Assembly: GCA_007844125.1 (NCBI GenBank)
Contig: CM017559.1
Span: forward strand, 32,163,863-32,227,862
DNA length: 64,000 bases
Source: Sinonovacula constricta
Lineage: Eukaryota; Mollusca; Bivalvia; Cardiida; Solecurtidae
Direction: 5' to 3'
Shown here: piece by piece, positions 12,045-24,771 of the stretch
Layout of the letters: each line of letters starts with the position of its first letter
Position numbering within the stretch: the stretch's first letter is position 1
Notes under the pieces: model-generated
Seen by the model: only the letters and a program-made list of their open reading frames with translations
The model's database searches: none
Told to the model about the DNA's origin: nothing
Position numbers and translations under genes: made by a program

Positions 12045-15000
12045 TGCTACAAGGGAAATAAAAATACGGCGGCAGATGTTTTCCGAAAGGATTAAGTGTA
12101 CGGCAAATGCTCTGTTGTACATCGATACGTGAAATACAAATATAAATATGACACGGTTTATTGATCGTTTACCACGACTCAAATAATAAATCATTTTGCT
12201 AGCATTCTTTGTTGTAATAAATTTGCTGCATTGATGTTAATGTTTATAGATATGATTAAATGAAGCTTTTAGCTTAGTGGGTTACTTTGCCAGTTAGTAA
12301 GAAAAAAAAATTTAAATAGAGATGTCAACACCAACAACATTTAAGCACATATTAATAAAGGTTAACATAAGCACTCTATGTCATAAGTTAACACACACAT
12401 TTATTTATTCGGTTACTAAGATTGAATGAAACACATAAACAATGTTATCTATGCTTTTTTTTATTATTCCTTCTTTAGTGGTCAAAATATTATTCATACA
12501 TTAAAAAGCTTAAATACCTACGTGTACGAGTGTAAATGCCTTCTATTATGATCTGACATTAAATACGCATACATTGCTTTATATACCACTTTCGTTGTTG
12601 AATTAGTTAATTCGAAATAGCCAATTAGGAAAATGAAGGCTGAAATGAAAAACTCGTCCCACTCTCACTATATTGTATGCATTGATACAAGAGCAAGAGC
12701 TAATTTATTTCATAATACAAGTGCAGACTGTATTATATTATAGATGAAGTACTTTACGTGTGAGTGCTTGCTTTACATTTGTACAAATACGCCGCAATTA
12801 GAGTATTTCATTTTAATGGATTGTTTATGACTGACTGTTTCTTTAATACATGTCATCAAAACAATTGAGGTCATCTGGGATGTAATTTAAGTTGAAGTTG
12901 ATCGTGCCGATCAAGACCATCTGTTATTATAACAAGTGCACGTTATTTATATCAATGAAAGTTTTGTTATGCCTATTTGTCTATTTATTAACTCTATAGT
13001 CTTCTCAAACCATATTTGTTTTACCTAGCTCATCATAAGATTATGCAACGTATATCGAATAATTCGGCCTTGTTTAACGAAAACGTCCAGACTATTTTAA
13101 ATCAGTTTTAGAACTGTTTATCAAGCTTGTGAAAGAATAATGAAGGAATAATTAATATTTTTAAGTAAGAACGTTCTGCTTTACATAAAGTTGTCCTTAA
13201 CATAACTATCATTTTTTTTGTTGTTACTTCTATATAGTAATGTGAAAAATGCGTATTTTCCAGGTTTTTCTCTCTATTTTCAAACATAATGTAATAAGCA
13301 TTTTAAATGTAGAACCACAATTTCCTAGTTTGAGTATTCTATATATTCAAATAGTTTAAATTGAAAATTGAATTTGGCAATACATTTTTTCTACTATATT
13401 TTTTTCTTTCTCAATGTAGATTTGAAGTCAATGTGTGTTTTTAAATGTATGAGTATCACAACACAACCGTAAACCTGCAAGGACATTTTGTTAAAATTTA
13501 GCATTTTTTAAAATGCCGTTTAGATTTAAAAAATCTTTTTGTTTGGTATTTTCTCTAATGTAACTGTTTTTAGGATATCGTGCAACTATGACATTTCGGC
13601 ACTACTCCTTACATCTTAGGTTTGCAATGCAATCGGACAAGACACATTTATCATAGCGATTGTTCTCAGCAGATTATGACATCATATATTATTTGTCTGA
13701 TGTCATTTGAACCCACAATTTCTCTCTTGCACGAAATATGATTGAAGTATCATTGTCAGTTTCACAATAGAGCACCCTGTACTATTTTTTACTTTTAACA
13801 AATGAGCGTTATTTGGATTCGTGTACAATAGTCATTTGTATGAATTAAATGTAATGCATGTTTTCTATTTGAAATTTTGAAATCCTGGTACAAGTTCATG
13901 TGTACGGAATACCATGTGGAATGCACGAAGAGCTTTCTAATAAGACATGGTACAATCTCTAAAAAGAATAGTATAACCCTATCATACCCTAGACACAATT
14001 CGGTTAATTTATATACTTTTAGGCATTTTATTTACTCAGAAGTAATTAAAACATCATGAAAAACTGAATACTAGGGTTTTGCAATTATCTTGACGTTTCC
14101 ATATAAATTTCATCATATTTACTCACAGGATGGTTACACTAAATAATTGGTAACAAGAGAATATCTGTTTTATGCTTCGCTATTCGTCAATGATATAATA
14201 TACTATGTTAGACATTACTTGTATATAACAAAAAAATAATGGCATTTAAACAATTATTGTGCACTGACACAGGAGAAGCAGACTGCAGACTGAATGTCAG
14301 TCAACGGGCATTCAAGTTAAAACCAAATGTGATCCACAGAATAAAGATTTTACGAGATAGCAAACTTATATCGAGCTGATATAAATAGGTAAATAAGATA
14401 GGTCCTATCAAAACTCTTACAGATATTTAAATTTTATCTACCAGTAGACAAAGGCAAACAAAGTATATGCAAATGTGAAAAAAAACACAGAGACCAGACA
14501 TAACACACATAAAGAAAAAACATCAGTTACCGCCTTGGAACGGTCAATCGGCAAAATGGCCAACTGTGGAGCGTAAACCTGGTTTGTGGAGCGCTCCAAC
14601 CTCGCACTTCCTGAAGGGTTTTCTAGCAAACAAACAGTGTAAATAACAACATTCCGTCAAAGTGCAACAACTAACAGTAAGATCCTGCATCGTGAGTTAA
14701 AACAAATACAATGAACTTATATACATACATAACAACTAGCAACAAAATAAACTATAAATATATGTACAGTATGTACAGTAGATAAAAGCCTCGGCAACGT
14801 AAAAACAAAATTCCAAACGAGAGATCAGTTTGAAATAAAACAGCCCAAGCGCTGATATATTATAAGATTGTTTGTCCTTTGTTTTACAGAAAAAACATAA
14901 AATATTGTTGCTTAACAGCAAATATAATTTATTGTTTAAATGCTATTAAACATTAACTAATATGTTATTATAAGACGCTGTGTTAAAGAAGTATTCAATA

Positions 15001-15850
15001 CAAAATAGTGAATGTCGTTGTTTACGGCTATTTTAAATTAGCAGCGCCTTTGATGTTTCCATGGTTCATATAGACATATTAACAACTATATCTTAATTTA
15101 ATTTAAGTGCCTGCATCTGGAGTGAGTATATAAACAAGCACAATGAATGCAATTATGTACCTACAATTTTTACAAAAGATAGAAAGTTTTAATCTTTTTT
15201 TTCCTAGTTTGCCTTGTTAAATATCTTTAGATACAAACAACTAAACTTTCTTTTGTTAACTTGGAGAAAATATAATTAACGTCAGCAAACTGGGAAGTTC
15301 TCTTTATGTTAATTATTAACTAATCATATTTTCATTTTGCTTTAACGCTTCAGCACACTGCTAAAAGACTGTTTTATCCAACATGTTTTCGCTGATACGC
15401 TTTCTTCTGTAGACAGCCTTTCCTTATGCGTAACATAGCTGAAGAACTTACTGTTTCCTGTAAAACAATAAATATTCTTAACGAACCCGTGTTTCCTGCG
15501 ACACAAAATGGCCAGGACTTAAGACAAAGAAAGATATTGGCATAGGCAATTATAGATTATCGTATAGTTTATTTATGAAGGCGCTAGACGCTATTCAGAG
15601 ATTATGGGGGTGGGGGTAGGGGTTAATGCGTGTTTTAAGGAATTAAGTATATGATGAAATTAAAGATTGTGCAAATGGATTTACATTTTTTTGTTAAACC
15701 AACATTGTTGACAAGGAGTTACGTGAATTCATTTTCTGTGACTTAAATGCACAAATATTCATACCCTTAGAACAAATTTTTATTCTATTTTTTTTTCGTC
15801 CTCAGTATCGCGTGATACATTTATAGTCATTAGTTATTCGGTCTGGCACA
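12045..15850. repeat. 3.7-kb repeat unit, diverged D2 copy
   Basis: Colinear with 1111-4823 but more diverged, with a deletion of a few hundred bases near 14270 (which in D1 covers about 3310-3690) and a 467-bp insertion at 14384-14850. It begins near ACGGCGGCAGATGTTTTCCG and ends at TTATTCGGTCTGGCACATCA. No gene is supported. Confidence 0.75.
14384..14850 (+). mobile_element. Dispersed repeat of the ACCGCCTTGGAACGG family, inserted in D2
   Basis: Compared with the other copies of the 3.7-kb unit, 467 extra bases sit here between two copies of GCTGATATA (14375-14383 and 14851-14859). The uninterrupted site is seen at about 3797 (GAGCTGATATAAGTATTTTG). The insert contains the family core ACCGCCTTGGAACGGTCAAT and CGCACTTCCTGAAGGGTTTT. 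It has no reading frame, so it behaves like a small non-autonomous element. The exact ends are uncertain because part of the flanking word may belong to the element. Confidence 0.55.
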
Positions 15851-16962
15851 TCATGGTTTAGCATTGCAATCAGACAAGAGCAGTTCCTAATAATAACATG
15901 TAACCTCAACTTTTGAAATAATGTATTATATTGGCACATTTTGTGACAAGAATTACGTTCTTGCACGAGATGTCATTGAAATACAGCCTCTATGCTATTT
16001 ACAGAGCTCCTGGTTGTTGTTTTTTCTTTATATAACGAGGATATTTATTTCATCCCCCGTTCTTCATCCGTTTTATAAAGGTTATAATTCCAGGTGTAAT
16101 AAACATGAAAATACACTTAGCTGTTTATACCCTAATAAAATGTTGACATACAAACACAATCAAAGACCTTATGGTGACTACAGCAGTTATAATTGAATAT
16201 TCGACCATTATTATCTCAGTGGAACAGTTTTCACATTTACTGAAACTCGATCCTATGCCGTTTAGAGGAGAAGGGCATTAATTCGCGAAACCGCTCGATC
16301 GGGTATAGTTAAAACACGAGCACGGATATCAAGTAGCTGCAATTTTGTTGTTTTCACAATTGCATCTTTTATAAATAACTTAGATTCAAATGTCAATTTA
16401 TTTTAACTCCATATACTTAAAAGTTTACATAAGTAATGGCGTCATAAAGTAAAAAGCAAGTGAGGTATTTTATCAGAAAATATATTAGAATGACTGGAGA
16501 AGTATTACATCTAAACTGGATTATCTAAGAAATCATTTATTTCTATCCAAAATAAAAAAAAATCATTTATTGGCAAATTCACACGGTTGCAGTAGATTGT
16601 TTATGTTAAGGTGGGTAAATGAAAGAACAAAAGTCCATTGTTTATCAAAATAAAAGGCACGTAACAATCGTAATAGAATGTATTAGATTACGTTCTTCTC
16701 CATGACTTGAATCATTTATTGTGCGTATAAATGTAAATACGCTACAACTACGCTGACATGCATAAATTTAAATTAAACGTTTGCTACACGGCGCATCATG
16801 TACGAAAAGACACTATCAGCAATAAAATAAGCGGCACATGTCCAAATAAGTATCCGCATTAGACAAGGCGGTGTGACAGTGCCGTTTTTATTCAGGACTT
16901 AAGGTTATACAAATGCGCATTATGTTACCATTCATTTCGATTAATGAACAATAAAAAGAATC

Positions 16963-17655
16963 TATGACAAAGTCCTATGAGCATTGCAACAAATACCAAA
17001 CTTTGGAAAGGGACATAACTAAGGTATTCACATGCAAGCCAAATGTGTAGGTAAAAGCAATTCTGTGATTCGATATTTAGCAAAAAGAGCAACTCCAATG
17101 GTTACCATATTGGAACGGTCAGTCGGCAAAAAGGACTCACTGGGGTGCTTAAACAGGTTTTACAGAGCACTAAACTTGCACTTCCTGAGGTGTTTCTAAA
17201 ATGCAAGATGAAAAGCAAACTGATCCATTTGAATTAAAATGTTCAAGCGCTGACGTTTTCTTTGATTACTTCTGACGAAAGCTATGACGTTATTCGAAAC
17301 CAAAGTCCACACAGTATTTATAAGAAGGGGAGAAGTATTATTTATATTGAAGAACTACACAAAACTGTTGATTGTAAAGGAAAATAATTTTTTGAATCAA
17401 GAAAAAATGAACAAGAAAAAATGAACGGAGAACATAGATTGCGTGTACGGGGAGATTCTTTACGACCCCGACACTGCACAAGTAATTGTTGTAACCATGA
17501 ATAAGAAACCAATAATCAAAACCTATGAGCATTGAGACAAAATTTGAAAAAGGACAGGACAAAGGTATTCACATGCAAGCCAAATGTAAAAATAAAAGTA
17601 ATTTTGTGATGATACATTTAACAAAAAGAGCAAACCCAACAGTAACCGCCTTGGA
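16963..17655 (+). repeat. Composite dispersed repeat, D2 copy
   Basis: The order is a box with GACAAAGTCCTATGAGCATT, a region with ATTCACATGCAAGCCAAATG, the core TTGGAACGGTCAGTCGGCAA, CTTCCTGAGG, a GCTGACG word, then a second partial copy of the first box ending in ACCGCCTTGGATATATAC. The same order occurs at 59139-59810, in large part at 37906-38610, and reversed at 48070-48855. It contains no gene. Confidence 0.7.
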
Positions 17656-18065
17656 TATATACTTATTTCTCTAATAGTATAAAGTGTCAAGTAATATTTA
17701 CAACTAAAGACTGAATAAATATTGCTTTTATATATAAATATAGCATAATCCCAAGAACCGTACAGTGTGCGTCCGAGATGTTGAGATAACATAGTATAAT
17801 AGGAGGACATAATAACACAAAAATATTTCATTAAATAAACAAGTCATGTTATAAAAATACTGTGCATCCTTTTGCTGAAAATGTCATTAAAGGCATCATG
17901 TAAATACTACTAACTACACAGTAAACTTCAACCCTATGACAGTTTTTACCTCCATGACTTGTCATGAGGTATGTCCAAAATGTATGAATTTAAATAATAA
18001 ACAATACATTTACCTGCATACGTTTAAATCATTAAACGACGAGATAATTATAACTGTTTACACAT

Positions 18066-18251
18066 CGCTACTGAGGGTTGGGATTTGCTGGCAGTTTTGC
18101 CGATACTGCGCAGCGACATTTATTATTATAGCACAGGGGCACTTTAAGAGGTGCCCAGGGACTGAACCCGGCCGGTCCATTATATTAACACCGACGAGTC
18201 AGGCGTAATGCTGTCCCCTTAGCGTTAAGAGGGAAGCCGTACCGCTACTGA
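18066..18251 (-). mobile_element. 5'-truncated tRNA-SINE with 9-bp target duplication (insert 18075-18242)
   Basis: Read on the minus strand, 18242-18075 matches the body of the SINE at 754-1036: GGGGACAGCATTACGCC, the GGGCACC...GTGCCC hairpin, and the tail GCAAATCCCAACCC. The tRNA head is missing. The insert is bounded by CGCTACTGA at 18066-18074 and 18243-18251. Block D3 has one uninterrupted CGCTACTGA in the same context (about 60293), which is the empty site. So this copy moved after D2 and D3 separated. Confidence 0.75.
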
Positions 18252-18537
18252 ATTATTTGGATCATAGTGTTTCCTACATTAATTGACACTGACTAAAATA
18301 ATAATATTTGAATTTACCTATGCGGCAACAAATATGATACTTTTGTTCAACTTTTGAATGTATGTTGATTCAATGTGATTCATAGTTCAAATTAAAATCT
18401 CTTTTTGAATAAGTAGGAAGATAAGTTGTGCATTTAGTATTGCATACATGGAATTTGCTGAATAAAACGATTTCGGGTTGACAATACGTACTATTATCTT
18501 CATTATTATATTAAATGATATTTGCCGTTTAATTGTC

Positions 18538-18546
18538 TATTATAAA
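18538..18546 (+). promoter_or_regulatory. TATA-like box upstream of copy A
   Basis: TATTATAAA lies about 40 bases before the exon 1 ATG and is kept in the same place before copy C. It is a weak inference from motif and conservation; the transcription start is unknown. Confidence 0.3.
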
Positions 18547-18583
18547 CATTGCATAATAATTTTGCCGGTAATAAACTGACACA

Positions 18584-18740
18584 ATGCCAGACAGTGCAGT
18601 CTTTAAAGACAATACAGTAGATGTGGATAAAGTATGAACAAGCCTTTACAAGTGGGGATTTTGCCAGAAGAAACCAACAGCTGTAACACTGTTGACAATA
18701 TGATCATTTTGTTTGCATATGTTGTCGATTGTATTTATAG
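18584..18740 (+). pseudogene. Copy A exon 1 with two premature stops
   Basis: Aligns base for base with copy C exon 1 (60624-60780). TGG has become TGA at 18635 and at 18701. Start codon, reading frame length and a GTATGT donor at 18741 are otherwise kept. Confidence 0.9.
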
Positions 18741-19697
18741 GTATGTAAGTTTTGTCAAAATGCTAAATTTTATGCCAATGGCCTTGTTAAAAATACAAGT
18801 AGGTAAAGTTAGAATATCAATTTATAACATATATGTGATAATGCTATGACTATGACAGATTGATTACTTCAAAACTTTCAAAGTATTTATGAGAAAACGA
18901 TGTTTGTAATGTGTACTGCTTTGTAGTGTATAAATTTTGACATATAGTATATTAGAGTGCTGTTTTGTTTTCACTATTTCTGTATTTTTCGCATCTTGTT
19001 AAGTTCGTATGAATAAGTATCTAAAGAAGTCTTTTTGTATATATTGATGATTCTTCTATCCAAACAGGTCAAACAAACACAGTTAAAAAATCTTTCGGAG
19101 TAACATATAATCCAATACACACTGAACTGAACCTAAACAATATACTCATTTCATTTAGAATACTGCAAGCAAAAGTCACGTCAATTTAATGTACAGAATA
19201 TGACACATAAGATTCTGTAATTATTAATTTTAAATGGAGCTGAGGTTTTGGTTTCTACAAATTAAATTATTTAACATATTGTCTTATAGAACCCTTTTGC
19301 CTCCGTTTATTTCGTGATCTGTCACAGCAGATGGCACATTTAACTTCCTTTATTATTGGGTAATGCAGGTCACTTCCAAAGAGGATTATTTTGGAAACAA
19401 AGTAATACAAATGTTATGGTAATCGAAGTCCCTAAAATTACCCTGCGATAAATAACCACACTGCATCTTACTATTTAAAATATAGTAACTAGTAAGTATA
19501 TATAAATACATTTCCTTCGAAACAATTTGCCTGAATTGCACATTGAGTTAATATGTGATAGCCATCTTAACACATATACCGATGTGGTTAATTTGTGTTG
19601 TTATTGTTCTTTTTAGTGTGTTTTTATTGTTGTTCAACAAATTGAACTCTCACTGCTATCTGTCTCTTTACTTTTTTAATTCGTTTTCTATGCTGGT

Positions 19698-19698
<1 letters not shown>

Positions 19699-19744
<46 letters not shown>

Positions 19745-19776
19745 CTCTCTCTCTCCCTCTTTTTCTCTCTCTCTCT
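19699..19776. repeat. (CT)n microsatellite in copy A intron 1
   Basis: CT tract with a few interruptions, located before exon 2. Copy C has the equivalent tract at 61248-61326, so the repeat predates the duplication. Confidence 0.9.
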
Positions 19777-19894
19777 GGGTAATGTTTAGTTCATCACTTG
19801 TAAATTTAGTTTGTATAGTTGTACTTATCCCTAGTGTTAGTCTAAATTTTCATAAATGTCAAAGTTCGTTAAGGACCTTTTCATATTTTGGCAG

Positions 19895-20030
19895 GATATA
19901 GATCGAAGTTCCAGTGCAGTGAAGATGATAACGTCGATAACGTTACAGTTAACGTTGATACTAATGTAACGTCATCGGTGTGGAAAGAGTACGATCAATG
20001 TTCTATCCGAACTTATACCAATTTGACTTT
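19895..20030 (+). pseudogene. Copy A exon 2, 3' half and donor deleted
   Basis: Begins after TTTTGGCAG and encodes a GYRSKFQC start and the NVT sequons of the extracellular loop, as in copy C. After ACTTATACCA the sequence jumps to what in C is intron (ATTTGA, 61684). About 113 bases equivalent to C 61571-61683 are missing, including the splice donor. The frame then stops at TAA. Confidence 0.85.
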
Positions 20031-20587
20031 AAATTGGTAATAAATATTTGCCAGAACGTTCTCTGTTTCTACTGAGGATTGCATAAATAATGCTTGTTCT
20101 GACAGACACTGAATCTTTGATCGTTGACGTTCATCGGTAGAAGAACTTCACGATATACTTTAACCGGCCCAACACGGTTCATCAGCTAATGAACGTCAAA
20201 AATCAACTGTTCATTTTCTTATATTTACGTTATATTTAGATTGAATTAGAATTAATTAATTTAATATATAGATAATTACAACCTCTTTTGTTTTATCTTT
20301 GTAAGACAAAAACTGCGACTTCTTACAGATCAAATGATCAAGTTAGATCAAATTAATAGCTAAATCTACGCGAGAATTATTCTTTTTATTTTAGTCACGC
20401 CCAAGTCAAGAAGCAAACAACAAAAAAGTAGTTGCGCATTGATAGTTCTGTAAATGTCACAAATTTTAAAAGTGGGACCTTAATATTAAAGGACCCTATA
20501 CATATATCTTGAATTTGTGTCATTCAAGAATAGTTTTGAAATAAAAGACACGTAAAGCAGAAGTTTCATTACATGCAATTTTAATAT

Positions 20588-20704
20588 ATCAGGTCGGTGA
20601 ATCCGTATTTTCTCGTTGCAATAACAGCAATAACAGGTTGTACCATTACAGATTTGTCAAATTCTTCGCTCGCCCGGTTGTAAACTGGCCATAGCTATGT
20701 GTAC
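20588..20704 (-). pseudogene. Inverted duplicate of copy A exon 6
   Basis: The minus strand reads ACACATAGCTATGGCCAG and continues through the exon 6 sequence to GATTCACCGACCTGAT, matching 21800-21902. It carries a 4-base and a 9-base insertion and a few substitutions. It includes about ten bases of intron and the AG acceptor, so it was copied from DNA and not from spliced RNA. It sits where copy C has intron 3 and exon 4, directly beside an AT microsatellite. Confidence 0.85.
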
Positions 20705-20832
<128 letters not shown>

Positions 20833-21096
20833 GACGATAATGTCCAAAATATTTCAATCATTATAAAACTTTCTTGATAAAGGTACATATAACACACATG
20901 TGTGTGTGTGTTTTGTAAATTATAACAGCGAACGTATTCTATTTTTCCGAAGGCTTAGAATAAGACACAATAACAGATAAACAATTAAGAATTTCTAAAT
21001 ACAATGTATACATGCGACTTTATTACTATATACCAATCTTTGTGGTAGTTGTTCGTTTAAATTAGTTTCTTAATAAGTCCAAACTGCGTGTTCTAG

Positions 21097-21276
21097 GCTC
21101 TTTGACGAATCCCTGCGCTAGTTAATCGCAAAAGGCCGCGGCAAAGGCGATAGTTCTGAAGGCTTGCCGAATCAACAAGAGGGACTTCAACACTGTAGCA
21201 TCCAGAAGTGGCTTCGAAAAATGGGAACATGAGCATACAGTTATTAAAAACGTCGAAGATATAAATGCTGTTGACG
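21097..21276 (+). pseudogene. Copy A exon 5 with stop and frameshift
   Basis: Follows GTTCTAG and encodes the family's DESLRWLI region, but the Trp codon is TAG (CGCTAG where C has CGGTGG). GGCCGTGTATCAGAGGCA of C has lost 8 bases to become GGCCGCGGCA. The donor is taken as GTGATAAG at 21277. The exon encodes the cytoplasmic loop between the two six-helix halves. Confidence 0.8.
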
Positions 21277-21808
21277 GTGATAAGTAGTTTTGTCCTATGT
21301 CATATCTTTTATTACATCGCATCGATAACTGGAGGAGGACATCCGACCTATGCCGGAACTTGAATCCACGCCAGTCGAAGTTGAGGAGTTACAAGTCGGT
21401 AACTAGCCGCTAAGTACAATGTAAAGAGAAAGTATAATTAGCTGAGACCTCAATTTTATTTATGTACGCTGAGCTTTTGTTGATTGATTACATTTCATGC
21501 AAAAAAATCAAATCTATGCTATCATTTCCCTGAAAACTTTCTGATCTGAATCTGCATTATAAGTGGATCTCTGACTTGTTTGGAGTGTATTGTATTGTAG
21601 TTAATAGGAAGAAAAAAATGAATGTGTGTGGTTAATGTGTCCAAATATGTCTTTCTGTTGAAGAAAAAACGTCGCTGAAGACTTTAATAAGAAAACGAGT
21701 TTGTTTCCTGTAGGTGTGAATGAAACTGAAAAAGACTTAATACTTAGAACTTTCCAAAGTACCGTTCATAAAAGTTAATCCTTTTCTTTTGCAATTTCTT
21801 ACACATAG

Positions 21809-21950
21809 CTATGGCCAGTGTACAACCGGGCGAAGAATTTGACAAATCTGTAATGGCACAACCTGTTATTGCAACGAGAAAATACGGATTCACCGACCTG
21901 ATCAAATCCAGACGAATCTTTGTTACATCGCTCATCTTGTGGATGGTATG
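21809..21950 (+). pseudogene. Copy A exon 6, open
   Basis: Acceptor ACACATAG, donor TG|GTATGG, phases 1 and 2 as in gene B exon 6. It encodes KYGFTDLIKSRRIF and LILWMVW, equivalent to KYGLCDLIRSRRIF and LIMWFAW in gene B. No lesion was seen. It is 45 bases shorter than exon 6 of gene B at its variable N-terminal side. Confidence 0.85.
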
Positions 21951-22249
21951 GTATGGATGTTCAATTTACCTTCAAATTCGTATGGTTAGAAGGGATACTT
22001 GTCCTTCTACGGAGTTAGTCTAATGGATGCTATAACTTGACCTAGACATTTCTTTAATTTAATGGAAAGAGACTGTGCAAGTTAATATCAGGTTTGATAT
22101 TGCTTTTCTTGGATTTTACAGACACGAATGGAGAACAATTAAATTGGAATAAGACATATTTGAAAATCTGAGTAAAGTAACAATCTACACAGGTTGCTCA
22201 CTGAGCAGACTCTCTCTGTAAATGCAGAATCAAATGCTGTCATTATAAA

Positions 22250-22590
22250 CATTATGTCCCATTGTTTACCCAAGAGAAAACAAGCAATGTCAAAATCCTT
22301 TACCCCTGGAACAGTTGTTGTTCTTTTCATCTTGCATTTGAGGAACCCCTTCGGAAGTGCGAGATTAGAGCTCTGTAAAACCGCATTAGGCACCCCATTT
22401 GGTCCGTTTTGTCGACTGACCGTTTAAAGGCGGAAACTGTTGGGTTTGCTCTGTCTGTTAAATTACTCATCACAGATTTGTTTTTACTTTAACATTTGGC
22501 TTGCATCTAAATACCTTTGTCCTGTGCCTTTTTCAAATGTTGTTAAATGTTGCAATGGTCATAGGACTTTGTCATGATTTCCTATTAAAA
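22250..22590 (-). repeat. Dispersed repeat (ACCGCCTTGGAACGG family) in copy A intron 6
   Basis: On the minus strand the order is GACAAAGTCCTATGACCATT, CAAATGTTAAAGTAAAAACA, the core near 22425, then CGCACTTCCGAAGGGG. It is one unit of the family that is composite at 16963-17655. Confidence 0.65.
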
Positions 22591-22640
22591 CACAATGTTA
22601 CCTAGTTTTGCCGCAATTGTGTTGTTGTTGTTTTTTTAAG

Positions 22641-22772
22641 GAGTACGAACAGTCTTACGTATTATGGTCTCATGATCTCGTCAAGCCTGGCTGGAAACCG
22701 ATTTCTGAGTTTCTTCCTAGGCTTTGTCGTAGAATACGTGTCAGTGTTGGCGGAGCTGCGCATGATAATTAG
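22641..22772 (+). pseudogene. Copy A exon 7, open
   Basis: Acceptor TTTTTTTAAG, donor AG|GTGACT. It encodes NSLTYYGLM, SSSLAGNRFLSFFLG and VVEYVSVLAEL, matching gene B exon 7 (NSLTYYGIM, SSSLAGNRFLNFFLG). It is one codon shorter than in B, in frame. Confidence 0.85.
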
Positions 22773-22812
22773 GTGACTGAGGTTATGGTGAAAAAAAAAC
22801 GGGAAAAGATTT

Positions 22813-22856
22813 TGATGATGATGATGGAGATGATGATGATGATGATGACGATGATT

Positions 22857-22902
<46 letters not shown>
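22813..22902. repeat. (GAT)n microsatellite in copy A intron 7
   Basis: An almost perfect GAT trinucleotide tract between exons 7 and 8. Confidence 0.95.
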
Positions 22903-22903
<1 letters not shown>

Positions 22904-22937
22904 ATATAATACTTTAAAGCAAACATTATACATGCAG

Positions 22938-22994
22938 ATTTGGTCGTAATCCGAGTGTTACTGATCGCAGCCACTCTCCTTACATATATAGCAG
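22938..22994 (+). pseudogene. Copy A exon 8 with 29-base deletion
   Basis: Acceptor ACATGCAG, then ATTTGGTCGTAA, matching the RFGRK start of gene B exon 8. The tail, read in a shifted frame, gives VLLIAATLLTYIAG, like the LVIATVLITMSG tail of B. At 57 bases against 86 the loss is 29, not a multiple of three, so the exon is frameshifted. The phase 1 donor GTATTA remains. Confidence 0.75.
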
Positions 22995-23460
22995 GTATTA
23001 TTTATTTTATTTTTCAAATGTATTTCCGATTGATACGTCAAAGATGCTTCAATATTTGTCGAGAAAAATAGTTGTTGAGCAGATGGCATTAAAATATTTA
23101 AAATATGCAACGTAAATGTCACAGTTAAATGCTGACAATGTCTAATCATTTTGTTTGATTTTTATCTAACACAGAAATGTCAAAGTCTTGCTTATATTTT
23201 GATGTTGCGCTTTACGATTTAAATAAGTTCTAAAGACCTTACTACCCATGACCGCTTTAGTTAACCGCTTTTGGTGATATATTAATACAATGAAATAAGA
23301 AATGTCAAACTTTTTTGTTGGTTTATATGATTTAACTCATTGGTACATTGTCGTCCGCGAAATTCAAACTGCGTTAAAATAATTTATATAATAAATCTAT
23401 ATATATAAATTTAATTATATACATATAATTAAATTTTCATATATACATTTATTATATAAA

Positions 23461-23497
<37 letters not shown>

Positions 23498-23859
23498 CTT
23501 TGATAATTTTTGTCAATTAAAATTTAATTCCATGTACTTTGTCAGGCCTCATCTTTTTTGAAGACATATCTTGTCTAATTTTGTTATTTAATTGAAACAT
23601 TCTGCTTGCAATAACGTCTACATTTTCTTTGATGATTCTTTATTGCTATGACTAAGAGCTCTTAGCGATGTTTTAGACTGCCTATCAGTTTTATTGTTTA
23701 TTGAGAAAAACTAATGAAATCCTAATAGAATAGGAGATATAAGAAATAGAAATAAGAGTTAATTATACTGTTAAGTTATACTCTCATAGCCGCGGTCAAA
23801 ATAACCGGTTCTGAAAATATTTGTACGCAGTTCAATGTATTCCTTTTTATTCTTTTCAG

Positions 23860-23932
23860 AAACCTCGGCATCGGACTCGCCTCAACAGCTGCACGGGTGG
23901 GTGGAATGACTGCACCTTTCTTCAGAAATTTG
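23860..23932 (+). pseudogene. Copy A exon 10, open
   Basis: Acceptor TCTTTTCAG, donor GTATGT, 73 bases as in gene B. It encodes RNLGIGLASTAARVGGM and APFFRNL, the conserved tenth-to-eleventh helix region. Just upstream (23780-23850) a weak resemblance to the end of exon 9 is possible but not secure. Confidence 0.85.
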
Positions 23933-24771
23933 GTATGTCTTCGGCTCGATTCCATCATTATTTTTTAACGTAAACTGTCTCACTTGTGTTACCAAAGAGG
24001 TTCAACAATTACTATGTTTTCTACGTTATTTTAACTTTTAAGCTTTACGGTTAAACCTTCGTCGTGAATTTTATCTTTCTTGGATTTTTATTATCAAACT
24101 TAAAACGGGTTTATTTAAAAAACAGATGCAAAATAATGCATATAAAATAATATAATTCAATACTTTAATTCTAAATAAACGGTGTACGAATTTTAGTATA
24201 TTTTATGTAACATCCTGAATTTATTGAAAAATAAGTATCACAGTGCACTGGTTGCCGCGTATAGATTACTACAAAATTGTATTAACCTTAACTTTTTTGT
24301 TATTGTATTTTATTAATTTTTGGAATATAATAATAGTAAGTTTACAACCAGGAATATAAATTAAGTAGAGTAGAGTTTGAAGCAAAGGCTTAATCTTGAA
24401 AATGAAAAACCTCCGCTAAAACTCAAGCCAACTCAAGTGAAATAATGTTATTGGTACTAAACAGTTCAGCACAAGCAGTACGGTATAAAATGCTGGCCAC
24501 AACAAAAGCGTTTAACACCACTATTACATTTTTATCTATTCTTTCATTTTAACTGACAATCATATTTTGGACATCTACATTTATTAACAAATACCGTTTT
24601 TAAAGGTACAGTCCCTTTTAACCCGTTGAAAAAAATAAAACATTTCATCGGGAAAGATTTAATGTCTTTTATTAACTAGGCAAAGTACCTAATGAGTATG
24701 CTTGAAATGAGGGATTTTATTGCAAGAATACTTTCGTAATTTAGAGCACTTTGATAATTATATGTGTTTAG

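Noticed and set aside
23780..23858. Copy A exon 9 remnant just upstream of exon 10
   Set aside because: A few words resemble the end of gene B exon 9 (ACCGGTTCT, TTGTACGC), but the match is too short and gapped to claim.
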